From JAIBJN01 sp963811635 (GTDB lineage: Bacteria; Actinomycetota; Thermoleophilia; Gaiellales; Gaiellaceae), in the NCBI GenBank assembly GCA_963811635.1, contig CAWESB010000007.1:1-64000 (forward strand): 64,000 nucleotides of DNA, given 5' to 3'. Made by a program: the position numbers and the translations under genes. Position 1 is the first letter of the stretch. Every line of letters starts with the position of its first letter. Shown here one piece after another: positions 49,390-61,305 of this stretch. The notes under the pieces are model-generated. The model was not told the DNA's origin, searched no databases, and saw only the letters and a list, made by a program, of their open reading frames with translations.

Positions 49390-49779
49390 CTAGACGCCGC
49401 GCGGCGTGGAGTCGTCGAGCGTGACCCGCATCAGGTCGCGGATGGAGATGATCCCGGCGACCGTCCCGCCGTCGAGGACGGGCAGGTGCCTGAAGCCTCC
49501 GTGGATCATCAGCGCAGCGGCGTGGCCGGTCTCGTCCGAGGCGTCGATCGTCTCCGGGCTCCTGGTCATCCAGTCGCGGACGCGCGCGCCCTCGGTGAGC
49601 CCGACGGCGACCGCATTGAGGATGTCGCGCTCGGTGAGGATGCCCTCGAGGCGGTCGCCTTCCATGACGAGCACCGCGCCGACGCCGCGGGCGACCATGT
49701 GCTGCGCCGCCTCGGCGATCGTCTCGTCCGGCGCCGCCTTCAGCAGCTCCCGGGACATGTGGTTGGCGATCACCGGCAC
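49390..49779 (-). CDS. CBS-domain pair protein
   Basis: A 129-residue protein from GTG 49779 with two CBS motifs: ETIAEAAQHMVARGVGAVLVMEGDRLEGILTERDILNAV (residues 20 to 60) and ETGHAAALMIHGGFRHLPVLDGGTVAGIISIRDLMRV (75 to 115). Together they form one nucleotide-binding Bateman module, a typical energy or adenosine-ligand sensor. It lies 33 bases from the PhoB-like regulator gene and may be co-transcribed from it. Confidence 0.88.
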   Translation of the reverse strand: MPVIANHMSRELLKAAPDETIAEAAQHMVARGVGAVLVMEGDRLEGILTERDILNAVAVGLTEGARVRDWMTRSPETIDASDETGHAAALMIHGGFRHLPVLDGGTVAGIISIRDLMRVTLDDSTPRGV

Positions 49780-49812
49780 CGGGCGATCTTAAGGGGAGGA
49801 CGCCGCCGGCCG

Positions 49813-50508
49813 CTACTTCGCGACCGCTTCGAGCTTGTAGCCGACGCCGTAGCGCGTCTGGACGAACGTGTGCGCGGGCCCGAGCGACTCGAGCTTGTCG
49901 CGGATCTTGCGCACGAACACGTCGACGGTCCGGTCGCGGTGCGTCAGCCGGCGGCCCCAGACCTTCTGGAGAAGCTCGTCCCGAGTGACGACGCGCCCGT
50001 ACTCGAGCGCGAGGGCGTAGAGGAGTCGGAACTCGGTCGGCGTCAGCTCGGCGCTCTCGCCGGACACGTACGCCTGCACGTTCAGCGGGTCGACCTTCAG
50101 CTCCTCGATCTCGATTGGCTCGCCGCGGCGCTCGTCCTGGACGCGGATGCCGCGACGAGCCGCCGCGCGCACGCGCGCGACAAGCTCTTTCATGGAGAAC
50201 GGCTTCACGAGGTAGTCGTCCGCCCCGATCTCGAGGGCGTGCACGCGGTCGTGCTCGGTGCCGCGCGCGCTGACGACGACGATCGGCGTCCCGATTCCCT
50301 CGGAGCGCGCCGTCTCGATCAATTTCCAGCCGTCGATCCCGGGCAGCATCAGGTCGAGCACGCAGACGTCCGGGCGCTCGTAGCGCAGCCGTGCGAGGCC
50401 GGACTCCCCCTTGTTCACCCAGAGCGGGTCGAAGCCCGCCGAGGTGAGGTGCCGTGCCATGCCCTCGGCGATGACGTCGTCGTCCTCGATGATCAGCACC
50501 TTCGACAT
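49813..50508 (-). CDS. phoB: PhoB-like (OmpR family) response regulator
   Basis: A 231-residue regulator from ATG 50508. Receiver: MSKVLIIEDDDVIAEGMARHL, phospho-acceptor in VCVLDLMLPGIDG, Ser in VVVSARGTEHD, Lys in DYLVKPFSMKEL. Output: winged helix with LTPTEFRLLYALALEYGRVVTRDELLQKVWG and RTVDVFVRKIRDKL. A three-repeat PHO box lies 49 to 77 bases upstream, so it probably regulates itself, and a PhoR-like kinase is divergent next to it. I call it PhoB/PhoP-like because of this box and the pst genes 11 kb away; sequence alone would fit other OmpR members. Confidence 0.85.
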   Translation of the reverse strand: MSKVLIIEDDDVIAEGMARHLTSAGFDPLWVNKGESGLARLRYERPDVCVLDLMLPGIDGWKLIETARSEGIGTPIVVVSARGTEHDRVHALEIGADDYLVKPFSMKELVARVRAAARRGIRVQDERRGEPIEIEELKVDPLNVQAYVSGESAELTPTEFRLLYALALEYGRVVTRDELLQKVWGRRLTHRDRTVDVFVRKIRDKLESLGPAHTFVQTRYGVGYKLEAVAK

Positions 50509-50556
50509 GCCTGCCTCGATTTTGCCCACCGTCCGGCAATGCGGGGGTCGCCCAAC

Positions 50557-50585
50557 GGTAGCGAAATGGTGAAGAAGTGGTGAAC
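50557..50585 (-). promoter_or_regulatory. PHO box between phoB and phoR
   Basis: On the minus strand GTTCACC-ACTT, CTTCACC-ATTT, CGCTACC: three heptamers exactly 11 bases apart, like the actinobacterial PHO box. Orientation is toward the phoB-like gene. Confidence 0.75.
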
Positions 50586-50670
50586 TCCCCGTCCTGCCGC
50601 GGGGAGCCGGGGGCAGTGTGTGCCCGATCGCAATCAGGCCGCTTGACCAGCGGGCTACGATCCCGGCGAG

Positions 50671-51636
50671 GTGCGGCGCTTCCTCCGACGCAGCGACGGC
50701 CCGCGGGAAGACCCGCGCGTGGAGGAGCTTCGCCTCGAGGCGAGGCGGGGGCGCGCGCTCGTCGAGGAGAGTCGCGAGATCGTCGTCGTCCTCGACCAGA
50801 ACAAGCGGGTCGTGGCGGCGAGCAGGCGCGCGCGCGAGCTCGTCACCGGGCTGGAGGAGGGCGCGCTCGCCCCCGCAGCCCTGCGCGAAGCGCCGCTCTC
50901 GATCCCCTACGAGGTGGACGGGCGGCAGGAGACGATCGTCTACGCGCGCGACTCGGGCGACATGGCCGCCTACGAGGAGCTGCGCGCGGGCTTCACCGCG
51001 GCCGTCTCCCACGAGCTGCGCACACCGCTCGCGCGCGTCCTCGCGCTGCTCGAGATGGCCACCCTGCCCGGGTCGGACGTGATCGAGCTCGTCGAGCAGG
51101 CGCAGGGGGAGATCGACACGATCCGGGAGCTGATCGACGACATTCTCTTCCTGTCGGAGCTCGAGTCCGGGCACGAGGTGGTCGGCCTGGGCACGACGAC
51201 TGTCTTCCCGATCGTGGTCGAGGTGGCCGAAAGCCTCGAGGAGCAGGCGGCCCGCGCCGGCGTGACCATCGAGGTCGAGGCGGACGAGGACGCCGAGCTC
51301 CCGCTCAGGCCCAGGATGATCCGGGTTGTGATCCAGAACCTCGCGCAGAACGCCGTCCGCCATGCCGGCCCCGGCGCGCGCCTCCTCCTCTCCGTGCGTC
51401 ACGAGGAGGGCGGCGTGGAGCTCGTGGCCGCCGACGACGGCGTCGGGGTCGCGGAGCAGGACGCGGCACGGTTGTTCGAGCGCTTCTACCGCACCGACCG
51501 GGCGCGGGCCTCGCGGGGAACCGGCCTCGGGCTCGCGATCGTGAAGCACGTCGTCACCTCCGCAGGCGGTTATGTGGAGGCGTCCGGCGCGCTCGGGCGG
51601 GGCCTGACGATCCGCTGCTTCTTCCCGGACGTTTGA
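50671..51636 (+). CDS. phoR: PhoR-like sensor histidine kinase
   Basis: A 321-residue kinase from GTG 50671. No membrane helix is visible, but a short PAS-like region (EIVVVLDQNKRVVAASRRARELV) precedes the HisKA domain FTAAVSHELRTPLARVLALLE (phospho-His) and HATPase with N box NLAQNAVRHAG, G1 DDGVGVAEQDAARLFERFY and G2 GTGLGLAIVKH. It lacks a transmembrane sensor, as in several actinobacterial phosphate kinases that rely on PstSCAB/PhoU. It is divergent from the PhoB-like gene with a shared PHO box; a PhoU gene was not seen in this window. Confidence 0.85.
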   Translation: MRRFLRRSDGPREDPRVEELRLEARRGRALVEESREIVVVLDQNKRVVAASRRARELVTGLEEGALAPAALREAPLSIPYEVDGRQETIVYARDSGDMAAYEELRAGFTAAVSHELRTPLARVLALLEMATLPGSDVIELVEQAQGEIDTIRELIDDILFLSELESGHEVVGLGTTTVFPIVVEVAESLEEQAARAGVTIEVEADEDAELPLRPRMIRVVIQNLAQNAVRHAGPGARLLLSVRHEEGGVELVAADDGVGVAEQDAARLFERFYRTDRARASRGTGLGLAIVKHVVTSAGGYVEASGALGRGLTIRCFFPDV

Positions 51637-51644
51637 GCGGGCTC

Positions 51645-53022
51645 GTGAAAGCATCGCGCTCTTCTACCGCGCTGCTCGGAAGCGCCGCGGCGGTGGCGGT
51701 CGTGACCGGCGTGATCTTCCTCTTCCGCGAGGCGGTCCCGGTCCTGAGCCTCGGCGTGCTCTACGTGTTTGCCGTCCTGCCGGTCGCCGCGCTCTGGGGC
51801 CGCGCGTACGCGATCGCCGTCGCCGTGGCGAGCATGCTGGCCTTCAATTTCTTCTTCCTGCCGCCCCGACACACGCTCGACCTCGAGGACGGCGCCAACT
51901 GGTTCGCGCTGGCCGTGTACCTCGTCACGGCGATCGTCGTCAGCGATCTCGCGACCGGGGCCCGCCGCCGCGCGGCGGAGGCCGCCCAGCGCGAGCGGGA
52001 GGAGGCGCTCCTCGCCGAGCTCTCGATCGCGCTCCTCCAGGGTGAGCGCCTCACCGGCGAGCTCGACTCCATTGCCGCAGGCGTCGCGCGCCTGCTCGGG
52101 GTGGACGAGGCCCGGCTCGAGCTCGACGGCGCCGGCGAGCAGCGCCCGGGCGAGCAGGCCCTCCCGCTCACGATCGGCGGGCGAGGGGTGGGGACGCTCT
52201 TCGTCCCGGCCGGGCGCGACCTCGACCCAGCGGTCGTCGAGCGATTCCTCCCGGCGTTCACCTCACTGCTCGCCGTTGCGCTCGACCGCGCCGAATTGGA
52301 GCGCGAGGCTCTGGCGGCGGAGCGGCTACGACTCAGCGACTCGGTGAAGACGACGATCCTCCGGGCGGTCAGCCACGATCTCCGCTCGCCGCTCACTGCG
52401 ATCAGGGTGGCCGCAGAGAGCCTCGCCTCGCCCTCGGTGCAACTCGATGCCGAGGATCGCCGCCGCCAGCTCGAGACGGTGCGGAAGGAGTCGCAGCGCC
52501 TGGACCGCCTCGTCGCGAACCTCCTCGACTTCTCACGACTCGAGACGGCCCCGGCCACGCCCAACCGCCAGCTGATCGCGACCGACGACCTCGTCGCGTC
52601 GGCGCTCGCGGAGCTGGAGGCGGACGAGCAGGCCGTGCGGGTCGAGCTGGGCGAGGACATCCCACTGGTCGAGGTCGACGCGGTGCAGATCGAGCGCGCC
52701 CTCGTCAACCTCCTCGAGAACGCGCTCCGCTACTCGCCGCCGGGCCAGGCGGTCACGGTGACCATCGCACTGGACGCGGGGCGAGGCGGTGCTCGCGGTC
52801 ACCGACAAGGGACGCGGCATCCCTCAGGACGACCTCGAGCGGGTTTTCGAGCCCTTCGAACGCGGAGAGAGAAGCACCGGAGCGGGTCTCGGGCTCGCGA
52901 TCGCCCGCGGGTTCACCGAGGCGAACGGCGGCCGGATCTGGGTCGTGTCCGACGGCGCGTCGGGTACGACCTTCTCCCTGGCCTTTCCGATCGCCGAGGC
53001 CATGGTCGAGGCGCACACGTGA
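51645..53022 (+). CDS. kdpD: KdpD-type sensor kinase (membrane and kinase part), one frameshift
   Basis: Begins at GTG 51645. The DUF4118 four-helix membrane module (VVTGVIFLFREAVPVLSLGVLYVF ... NFFFLPPRHTLDLEDGANWFAL), a GAF-like region, then HisKA with ILRAVSHDLRSPLTAIRVAAESL and HATPase (NLLENALRYSPPG, DKGRGIP, GAGLGLAIARGF). All this matches the C-terminal half of KdpD; the N-terminal KdpD/USP module is encoded separately at 58.8 kb. One extra base at 52782 shifts the HATPase frame (length 3n+1). It overlaps the KdpE-like gene by GTGA. Confidence 0.85.
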
Positions 53023-53765
53023 GCGGCCCTCGGGTCCTCGTCGTCGACGACGAGCCGCAGATCCTCCAAGCGCTCCAGACCATGCTGCGCGGCGCCGGCT
53101 ACAAGGTGGAAGCGGTCGCGACCGGCGAGGACGCGCTCGCCCGCGCGGCGCTGCAGCCGCCCGACGCCGTCATCCTCGACCTCGTGCTGCCGGACAGGAG
53201 CGGGACGGACGTCTGCCGGGAGCTGCGAACGTGGTCCCAGGTCCCCGTCCTCATCCTCTCCGCTGTCGGGGAGGAGCGGGAGAAGGTCGCCGCGCTCGAC
53301 GCCGGGGCGGACGACTACGTGACGAAGCCGTTCGGGATCGACGAGCTGCTCGCCCGCCTGCGTGCGGCGTTGCGGCGAACCGCTCCGGATGCCGAGCCGG
53401 TCGTGCGGCTCGGAGACGTCGAGATCGACCTCGAGAAGCGCTCGGTCACGCGAGGCGGCCAGCGCGTCTCGCTGACCCCGCGCGAATTCGCCCTGCTCGC
53501 CCTCCTCGCCCGCAACGAAGGCCGCCTGCTGACCCACCAGACGATCTTGCGCGAGGTCTGGGGGCTGGCGTACCAGACCGAGTCCCACTACCTGCACGTC
53601 TACATCTCCCAGCTTCGCCGGAAGCTCGAGCCCGACCCGACGCGCCCGCGCTACCTGCTGACCGAGCCCGGCGCCGGCTATCGTCTCGTCGGTCCCGGCG
53701 ACGCTTTTGAGGCGTTAAGCTCCCGGGCCTCGCCCTTACGCCCCGCTTCAGTCTCGTCGGCCTAG
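53019..53765 (+). CDS. kdpE: KdpE-like response regulator
   Basis: A 248-residue OmpR-family regulator from GTG 53019. Receiver: RVLVVDDEPQILQALQTML, phospho-acceptor in AVILDLVLPDRSG, Ser in LILSAVGEERE, Lys in YVTKPFGIDE; winged helix with LTPREFALLALLARNEGRLLTHQTILREVWG and SHYLHVYISQLRRKLE, the KdpE pattern. The last 25 residues are an Ala/Ser/Pro extension. It is transcribed with the KdpD-type kinase and lies directly upstream of the usp/kdp genes. Confidence 0.9.
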   Translation: MSGPRVLVVDDEPQILQALQTMLRGAGYKVEAVATGEDALARAALQPPDAVILDLVLPDRSGTDVCRELRTWSQVPVLILSAVGEEREKVAALDAGADDYVTKPFGIDELLARLRAALRRTAPDAEPVVRLGDVEIDLEKRSVTRGGQRVSLTPREFALLALLARNEGRLLTHQTILREVWGLAYQTESHYLHVYISQLRRKLEPDPTRPRYLLTEPGAGYRLVGPGDAFEALSSRASPLRPASVSSA

Positions 53766-53775
53766 CTTGGGTGCA

Positions 53776-54241
53776 ATGAGCGAGGCGGGCACCCAAAGGC
53801 TCGACTGGATCCTCGTCGCCACGGACTCGGGACGGGCTGAGGGGTGACCAAGGTGGTCGTAGCTCTAGACGGGACGGGGCCGACGCCCCGGTGGACGACG
53901 ACGCCGTCGCTCTGGCGCGGCGGCTGGGAGGGACTGTCGTCGCGGTGGGCGTCGTCCGCCCCAACGCGTCGTCGAGCGCGAGCACCCGGACTTCTTGGGA
54001 TGCCCGGTTCGAGCACGCAGTTGCCGCTGGCCGGCACGTAGGCGTCCTCGTCCAGACCGAGCTCGTAACGGCGAGCGATTCGGCGCAGGCGATCGCCCTG
54101 GTGGCCGGACGCCATCAGGCGTCCGTCATCCTGCTCCAGCACCGCGGGCGAGGTCGCCTCGATCGGTTGCGCGCTCGTCGTCTTCGAAACCGTCTCCGCA
54201 AGCTCTCGCACGCACTCGTCTTCACCGTCGGCGGACGATGA
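53776..54241 (+). pseudogene. UspA-like protein, frameshifted
   Basis: ATG 53776 gives a short peptide DWILVATDSGRAEG that stops at 53847; GTG 53844 restarts as VTKVVVALDG; after a frame change near 53875 it continues VDDDAVALARRLGGTVVAVGVV and, to 54241, HQASVILLQHRGRG. Together these look like a broken universal-stress-type fold (start VxxAxD, later G.g.l). A usp domain next to kdp genes is plausible as a K+-linked sensor. The frame changes make it a damaged or misread gene. Confidence 0.55.
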
Positions 54242-54324
54242 TGGTCGACCTCGCCTCACTCGCGATCGCCGCCGCGTGCCTCCTGGTCGCGTTCGGCTTC
54301 ATCTACCTGCTGGACCGGGTCTGA
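54238..54324 (+). CDS. 28-residue membrane peptide upstream of kdpF
   Basis: ATG 54238 to TGA 54322-54324: MMVDLASLAIAAACLLVAFG then FIYLLDRV. One helix, no frame damage. Small peptides like this often stand upstream of kdpF and may be accessory subunits. It overlaps the UspA-like stop and the next kdpF start (TGATG). Confidence 0.6.
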   Translation: MMVDLASLAIAAACLLVAFGFIYLLDRV

Positions 54325-54414
54325 TGACAGCGGCGACAGATCTTCGGGCTCGCGATCTCCCTGGCCGTCTTCGCGTACCTCGGCTACGCGCTCTTCCGCG
54401 GGGAGAAGCTGTGA
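54324..54414 (+). pseudogene. kdpF: KdpF, potassium pump accessory subunit, frameshifted
   Basis: After one extra base near 54337, the frame reads QIFGLAISLAVFAYLGYALF with RGEKL at the end, the KdpF pattern of one helix ending in a basic Y/F motif. It overlaps kdpA (GTGA). KdpF stabilises the KdpFABC complex. Confidence 0.6.
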
Positions 54415-56135
54415 GCGGCCATCTCGATCGCCCAAATCGTCTTCTACGCGGTCGTCCTGATCGTGCTCGGCGCTGCCGCTCGGCCCTACATGGCGCGGGT
54501 CTACTCGGCGGGGGCACGGCGTTCCGGCGCTTCGGCTCGGAGCGATCGAGCGCGGCTTCTACCGCGCTCGTCCGCACCGACCCGGCCCGGGAGCAGGACT
54601 GGAAGAGCTACGCGAAGTCGGTCGTGATCTTCACGCGCCGTCTTCACGCTCCTGCTCTACGCTGCTCCTCAGCGCTTCAGGGCTCGCTCTTCCTCAACCC
54701 GGACGGGCTGCCCGACGTGCCCTCACGCATTTCGCTGAACACCACGGCGAGCTTCGTCACGAACACGAACTGGCAGTACTACGGCGGCGAGTACACGATG
54801 TCGTACCTCAGCCAGATGGCCGGCCTCGCCGTCCAGAACTTCGTCTCGGCAGCGGTCGGCATGGTGGTCCTCGTCGCCGTGATTCGAGGCTTCACTCGCC
54901 GGTCGAGCAACATGCTCGGCAACTTCTGGCAGCGACCTCTACCGCTCGCTCGTCGTACATCCTGCTCCCGCTCTCGGTCGTCCTCGCCGTCGTCGCTCAT
55001 CTCCCAGGGCGTCCCGCAGACGTTCGACGGGGCAGGCGACCGCGACCACGCTCGAGGGCGCGGAGCAGTCGATCGCGCGCGGCCCGGTGGCCAGCCAGAT
55101 CGCCATCAAACAGCTCGGAACCAACGGCGGCGGCTTCTACAACTCGAACTCTGCCGTCCCCTTCGAGAACCCGAACGGCTTCACGAACATCCTCGAGATG
55201 CTCTCGATCCTGCTGATCCCGGCGGCGCCTGGTCTTCATGTTCGGGAAGATGGTCTACGCGCCGGAAGCAGGGCTACGCCGTCTTCGCCGCCATGTTCGC
55301 CGATGTTCGCCATCGGCGTGGCAGTCGCCCTACCGCTCGAGCAGCACGGCTCGCAGGTCCTCCGCGCACTCGGGAGTCGACCTCGCCGCGGGCAACGGTT
55401 AGAGCGGCGGGAACATGGCCGACAAGGAGGTGCGGTTCGGCATCGCCAACACGGCTCGTCTGGGCGGTGGCGACGACGAACGCCTCGAACGGCTCGGTCA
55501 ACGGCGGGCACGACGCGCTCACGGCCGGCGGCGGAGCTGTGCCGCATCGTGAACATGTTCATCGGGCGAGGTGAACTTCGGCGGCGTCGGCTCCGGCCTC
55601 TACGGGATGATCTTCTACATCGTCGTCGCCGTCTTCGTCGCCGGCCTGATGGTCGGGCGGACGCCCGGGTACCTCGGGAAGAAGATCGAGGCGCGCGAGG
55701 TGAAGCTCGCCGCCGTCGGCGCGCTCTTCGTCCCGACCATGGTGCTCGATATGGTCGCCGTCTCGGTCGGCACCGACGTCGGCCTCGCGTCGATCTTCAA
55801 CCCCGGCGCGCACGGCTTCTCGGAGGCGTTCTACGCCTACGACTCCCAGGGGAACAACAACGGCAGCGCCTTCGCCGGCTACGGCGCGACGGACTTCTCT
55901 GACGCGCTTCGGCACGGTCGCGCTCTACCTCGGTCGCTTCGCCCCGCTGCGTCGCAGCGCTCGCGCTCGCAGGCTCGCTGGTCGGCGAAGAAGATCGTCC
56001 CCGCCTCGGCCGGCACGTTCCGCACCGACGGCCCCACATTCGTCGGTGCTGCTCGATCGGCGTGATCGTGCTGACCGCCGCCTCATGATCTTCTCGGCCC
56101 TGGCGCTCGGCCCGATCGTCGAGGCGCTCTCCTGA
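54411..56135 (+). pseudogene. kdpA: KdpA, K+-binding subunit, many single-base indels
   Basis: The gene reads as KdpA throughout once single extra bases are removed: ALNTTASFVTNTNWQYYGGE-type filter segment SLNTTASFVTNTNWQYYGGE, FVSAAVGMVVLVAVIRGFTR, GTNGGGFYNSNSAVPFENPN, GEVNFGGVGSGLYGMIFYIV, GRTPGYLGKKIEAREVKL and IFNPGAHGFSEAFYAYDSQG then NNNGSAF, covering the four selectivity-filter regions. I placed seventeen extra bases between 54420 and 55567 (for example 54420, 54469, 54569, 54636, 54661, 54686, 54933, 54955, 54995, 55035), then a clean stretch to about 55,900. At least one base seems missing near 54484. One in-frame TAG near 55400 goes with these events. Confidence 0.8.
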
Positions 56136-56723
56136 TGCGCGATCGCTCGTCTCGCTCCGTGATCGCGGTCGGTCGTCTTCACCGCCGTTTTCGGCTTTGC
56201 CTACCCGGCGATCATGACCGGCTTCGCCCAGGTCACGTTCCCGGAGAAGGCCGACGGCAGCCTCGTCGAGCGCGACGGCCAGGTCGTCGGCTCGCGCCTC
56301 GCCGCGCAGGCGTTCGCGAAGCCGGAGTACTTCCATCCGCGGCCCTCGCGCCGTCGACTACAACGCGGCCGGGACAAGCTTCGCCAACCTCGGCCCGACG
56401 AACCCGGACCTCGCCGACTGCGGTGGACGCGCAGGCGCAGGCGATCCTCGACCCTCGAGGCACCCTACAACCCGGGGCTCGAGGTCGGCGACATTCCTGT
56501 CGACGCGGTCACGACCTCCGGCTCCGGGCATCGACCCGCACATCTCCCCGGCGTACGCGCGAGCTCCAGGCGAGCGCGCGTCGCCGAAGTGCGCGGCCTT
56601 CCGCTCGAGCGAATTCGCGAGCTGATCGACGACGCGACCGACGGCCGCTCGCTCGGCTTTTTCGGCGAGCCCGGCGTCAACGTGCTCGAGCTCAATCTCG
56701 CGCTGGACCAGGAGAGCGGCCAG

Positions 56724-56727
<4 letters not shown>
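56135..56727 (+). pseudogene. kdpC: KdpC, potassium pump subunit, frameshifted
   Basis: ATG 56135 overlaps the kdpA stop. Reading with extra bases removed: GFAYPAIMTGFAQVTFPEKA, GSRLAAQAFAKPEYFHPRPS, AVDYNAAGTSFANLGPTNPD, and near the end VAEVRGLPLERIRELIDDAT then GEPGVNVLELNLALD, the KdpC order with its FGxxGEPxVNVxELN-type ending. At least six single-base events. It lies before kdpB, an order A-C-B rather than A-B-C. Confidence 0.8.
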
Positions 56728-58803
<2,076 letters not shown>

Positions 58804-58812
58804 ATTCCGGGG

Positions 58813-59982
58813 GTGCGCGGCCGCTACCGCATCCTTCTCGGAGCCAACGGCCGGGCGTCGGGAAGACCTACCGGATGCTCCAGGAGGGCCAGCAGGCGAA
58901 GGCCGAGGGCACCGACGTCGTCATCGGCTATCTCGAGCCTCACGCCCGGCCCGAGACCGCCGCGCAGGCCGAGGGGCTGGAGGTCGTCCCCCGCCGGCAG
59001 GCGCGAGCAAGGCGAGCTCGACGCGTGGAGGAGCTCGACACCGACGCCGTCGTCCGCCGCGCCCCGCAGCTCGCCCTCGTCGACGAGCTGGCGCACACGA
59101 ACGCGCCCGGCTCGCGGAACGCGAAGCGCTACGAGGACATCGAGGAGATCCTCGATGCCGGCATCGACGTCATCTCGACGGTCAACGTCCAGCATCTCGA
59201 GAGCCTGAACGACCTCGTGCTACGAGCTGACGGGCGATCCGCGTGCGCGAGACCTTCCCGGACCGCGTGCTGGACGACGCCGACCAGGTCGTGCTCGTCG
59301 ACCTGACGCCGGAGGAACTGCAGCTGCGGCTCCGGGCGGGCAAGGTCTACCCGGGACACCAGGTCGAGCACGCGCTCCTCAAGTTCTTCAAGCACGAGAA
59401 CCTCGCCGCCCTGCGCGAGCTGGCGCTTCGGGAGGTGGCCGAGGACGTCGAGGCCCGCCGTCATCCGACCGTCCTCGACCCGACGGGCGAGAAACCCGTC
59501 GCCGAGCGGATCCTCGCGCTCATCACGCCGCAGGAGCGCTCCCAGCGCCTGATGCGCCGCGCCTGGCGCTCGTCACAGCGCCTCGGCGCCGAGCTCGACG
59601 TCCTCTGGGTGCGGCGGCCGGACCGGCGCCTCACCGAGGCGCAGCGAGAGCAGCTGGCGGCGCTGCGCCGGCTCGGGGTCGTGTTCGGCGCGCACTTCCT
59701 CGAGGAGGAGTCGGAGGACTTCGTGGAGGCCGTCCGCGCGGTCGCCTCCGATCGCGGCTCGACGTACGTCTTCATCGGCACGCCGGACAGCCGGCGCAGC
59801 GAGGAGGTGCTAAGAGCTCGCTCGTCAAGCGGCTCGTCCGCGCGCTCCCGGGCGTCGACATCCGCATCGTCGCCGACCCGGCCGAGCGTCCTCGGCGCCG
59901 TTGCACTGTACGGTTCGACAGATGCCCGCGTGCTGGTCGCGGTCAGAGCTGGTCTGGCCCAGCCGAGCTCGCCTTCGCGTAG
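58813..59982 (+). pseudogene. kdpD: KdpD N-terminal sensor module (KdpD plus USP), frameshifted
   Basis: From GTG 58813 the reading gives GRYRILLGA then GVGKTYRMLQEGQQAKAEGT (Walker A), VVIGYLEPHARPETAAQ, LALVDELAHTNAPGSRNAKRYED, VISTVNVQHLESLNDLV, ETFPDRVLDDADQVVLVDLTPEELQLRL and AERILALITPQERSQRL, the full KdpD domain with the following USP domain (VFIGTPDSRRSEEVL, LPGVDIRIVADPAER). It then ends without membrane or kinase domains, which lie in the separate gene at 51645. Frame changes occur near 58850, 59005, 59230 and 59810. End position by the first stop in the last frame, convergent with the cyclase. Confidence 0.7.
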
Positions 59983-61238
59983 CCCCTGTCCGGGGCAGCG
60001 GAGGGTTGAGGCCGTTCCCCGAGGAGGATGTGCGTTGTCATCTCGCCCTTACCCTTGACGAAGACGTTCGTGCGCGGCTCGAAGATGAAGCCCTGTTCGA
60101 GCCGGCGATACGTTCGCTCGGTCACCTGGATCGCACCGGGCGGGGCGTGAGACTCCATCCGGCTCGCCGTGTTGACGGTATCGCCCCACAGGTCGTAGCC
60201 GAACTTCGTACGCCCGATCACCCCGGCGACAACCGGTCCCGAGTCGATTCCCACGCGAAGGCTCAAGCCGGAGGCGGCCGGAACCTCTGCGAGCGCCTCG
60301 CGCATGGCGAGCGCCAGTCGCGCGGCCGCCTCGGCGTGGTCAGGCCGCGGCGTCGGAATCCCGGCGGCGGCCAGATAGCCGTCGCCGATCGTCTTGATCT
60401 TCTCGAGACCGTGAGCCGCTACGAGATCATCGAAGGCCGAGAAGACGTCGTTCAGAAGGAACACGACATCTTCTGCGGGCAGGCGTTCTGCGGCAGGCGT
60501 AAAGCCGGTGATGTCGGCGAAGAGGACGGATACCTCGTCAGATCGCTCCGCGATGACCTCCTGCGAAAGCTTGAGCCGCTCGGCGATTGGGCGCGGGAAG
60601 ATGCTCAGAAGCAGAGTCTCGGACCGCTCCTGCTCCGCAGCCAGCAGGCGGTGCGCACGGTCGCGGGAGCGGACGAAGTGCTCGAGTAGCGCGAACGTCG
60701 TGATCGACGGTCCGAGGATGTTCAACGTGAAGAAGGCGACAACAAGCCAGGTTGGAATGTCCTCAGCCGGTTGCGGCAAGACGCCGTCGATTGCGGCGGA
60801 GAGGACGACGAGGCCGAGAAACGCTCCGAACCAGGAGATCGCCCCACGAGGCCCGTAGAAGACGAGGGCGCTGAGAGGAGCGACAAACGCCCAGAGGGCA
60901 ACGGCGCCCGATTGGACGAATCCGCCGAGGCTCCACTGCAGGAGGAACGGGAGAAGAAGCATCATCGTGACCTGGCTCGCACAGAAGACGCCATAGCGCT
61001 TCGTCCTGGCTAGGAACACGAGTCCGATGAGGGACGCGAGCTGGTAGGCCAGCGGGATCAGCGCGGAGCGCCAGAGCCCTAAGGCGGCATACGTCCCGAC
61101 CCAGATGAACGAGAGGGCGGTGATCAGCAGCGAAGACAGGACGAGGGCCGACTTGCGCAGCCGCTCGTCCGGAGTGTCAGACGGCAGCGCGCCTATCGCG
61201 GCCGCCTTCGCAACGGCCGTTCGCAGCCTCAAGCTCAT
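59943..61238 (-). CDS. Class III adenylate cyclase, membrane-bound
   Basis: A 431-residue cyclase from ATG 61238. Six hydrophobic helices in the first 190 residues are followed by a linker with SETLLLSIFPRPIAERLK and a catalytic domain with VSVLFADITGFTPAAERLP (metal Asp), LEKIKTIGDGYLAAAG (Lys and Asp for ATP and metal) and RTKFGYDLWGDTVNTASRMES (second metal Asp, Asn and Arg). The Lys plus LWGDTVN set indicates ATP rather than GTP use. Homodimer expected. No CRP or effector gene next to it. Confidence 0.92.
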   Translation of the reverse strand: MSLRLRTAVAKAAAIGALPSDTPDERLRKSALVLSSLLITALSFIWVGTYAALGLWRSALIPLAYQLASLIGLVFLARTKRYGVFCASQVTMMLLLPFLLQWSLGGFVQSGAVALWAFVAPLSALVFYGPRGAISWFGAFLGLVVLSAAIDGVLPQPAEDIPTWLVVAFFTLNILGPSITTFALLEHFVRSRDRAHRLLAAEQERSETLLLSIFPRPIAERLKLSQEVIAERSDEVSVLFADITGFTPAAERLPAEDVVFLLNDVFSAFDDLVAAHGLEKIKTIGDGYLAAAGIPTPRPDHAEAAARLALAMREALAEVPAASGLSLRVGIDSGPVVAGVIGRTKFGYDLWGDTVNTASRMESHAPPGAIQVTERTYRRLEQGFIFEPRTNVFVKGKGEMTTHILLGERPQPSAAPDRGYAKASSAGPDQL

Positions 61239-61305
61239 CCAGGGACTCTAGGACAACCTGCAGTGGCGCCTTCGCCAGCGCCCTTCGGTCGCCGCGGCGC
61301 GATCG

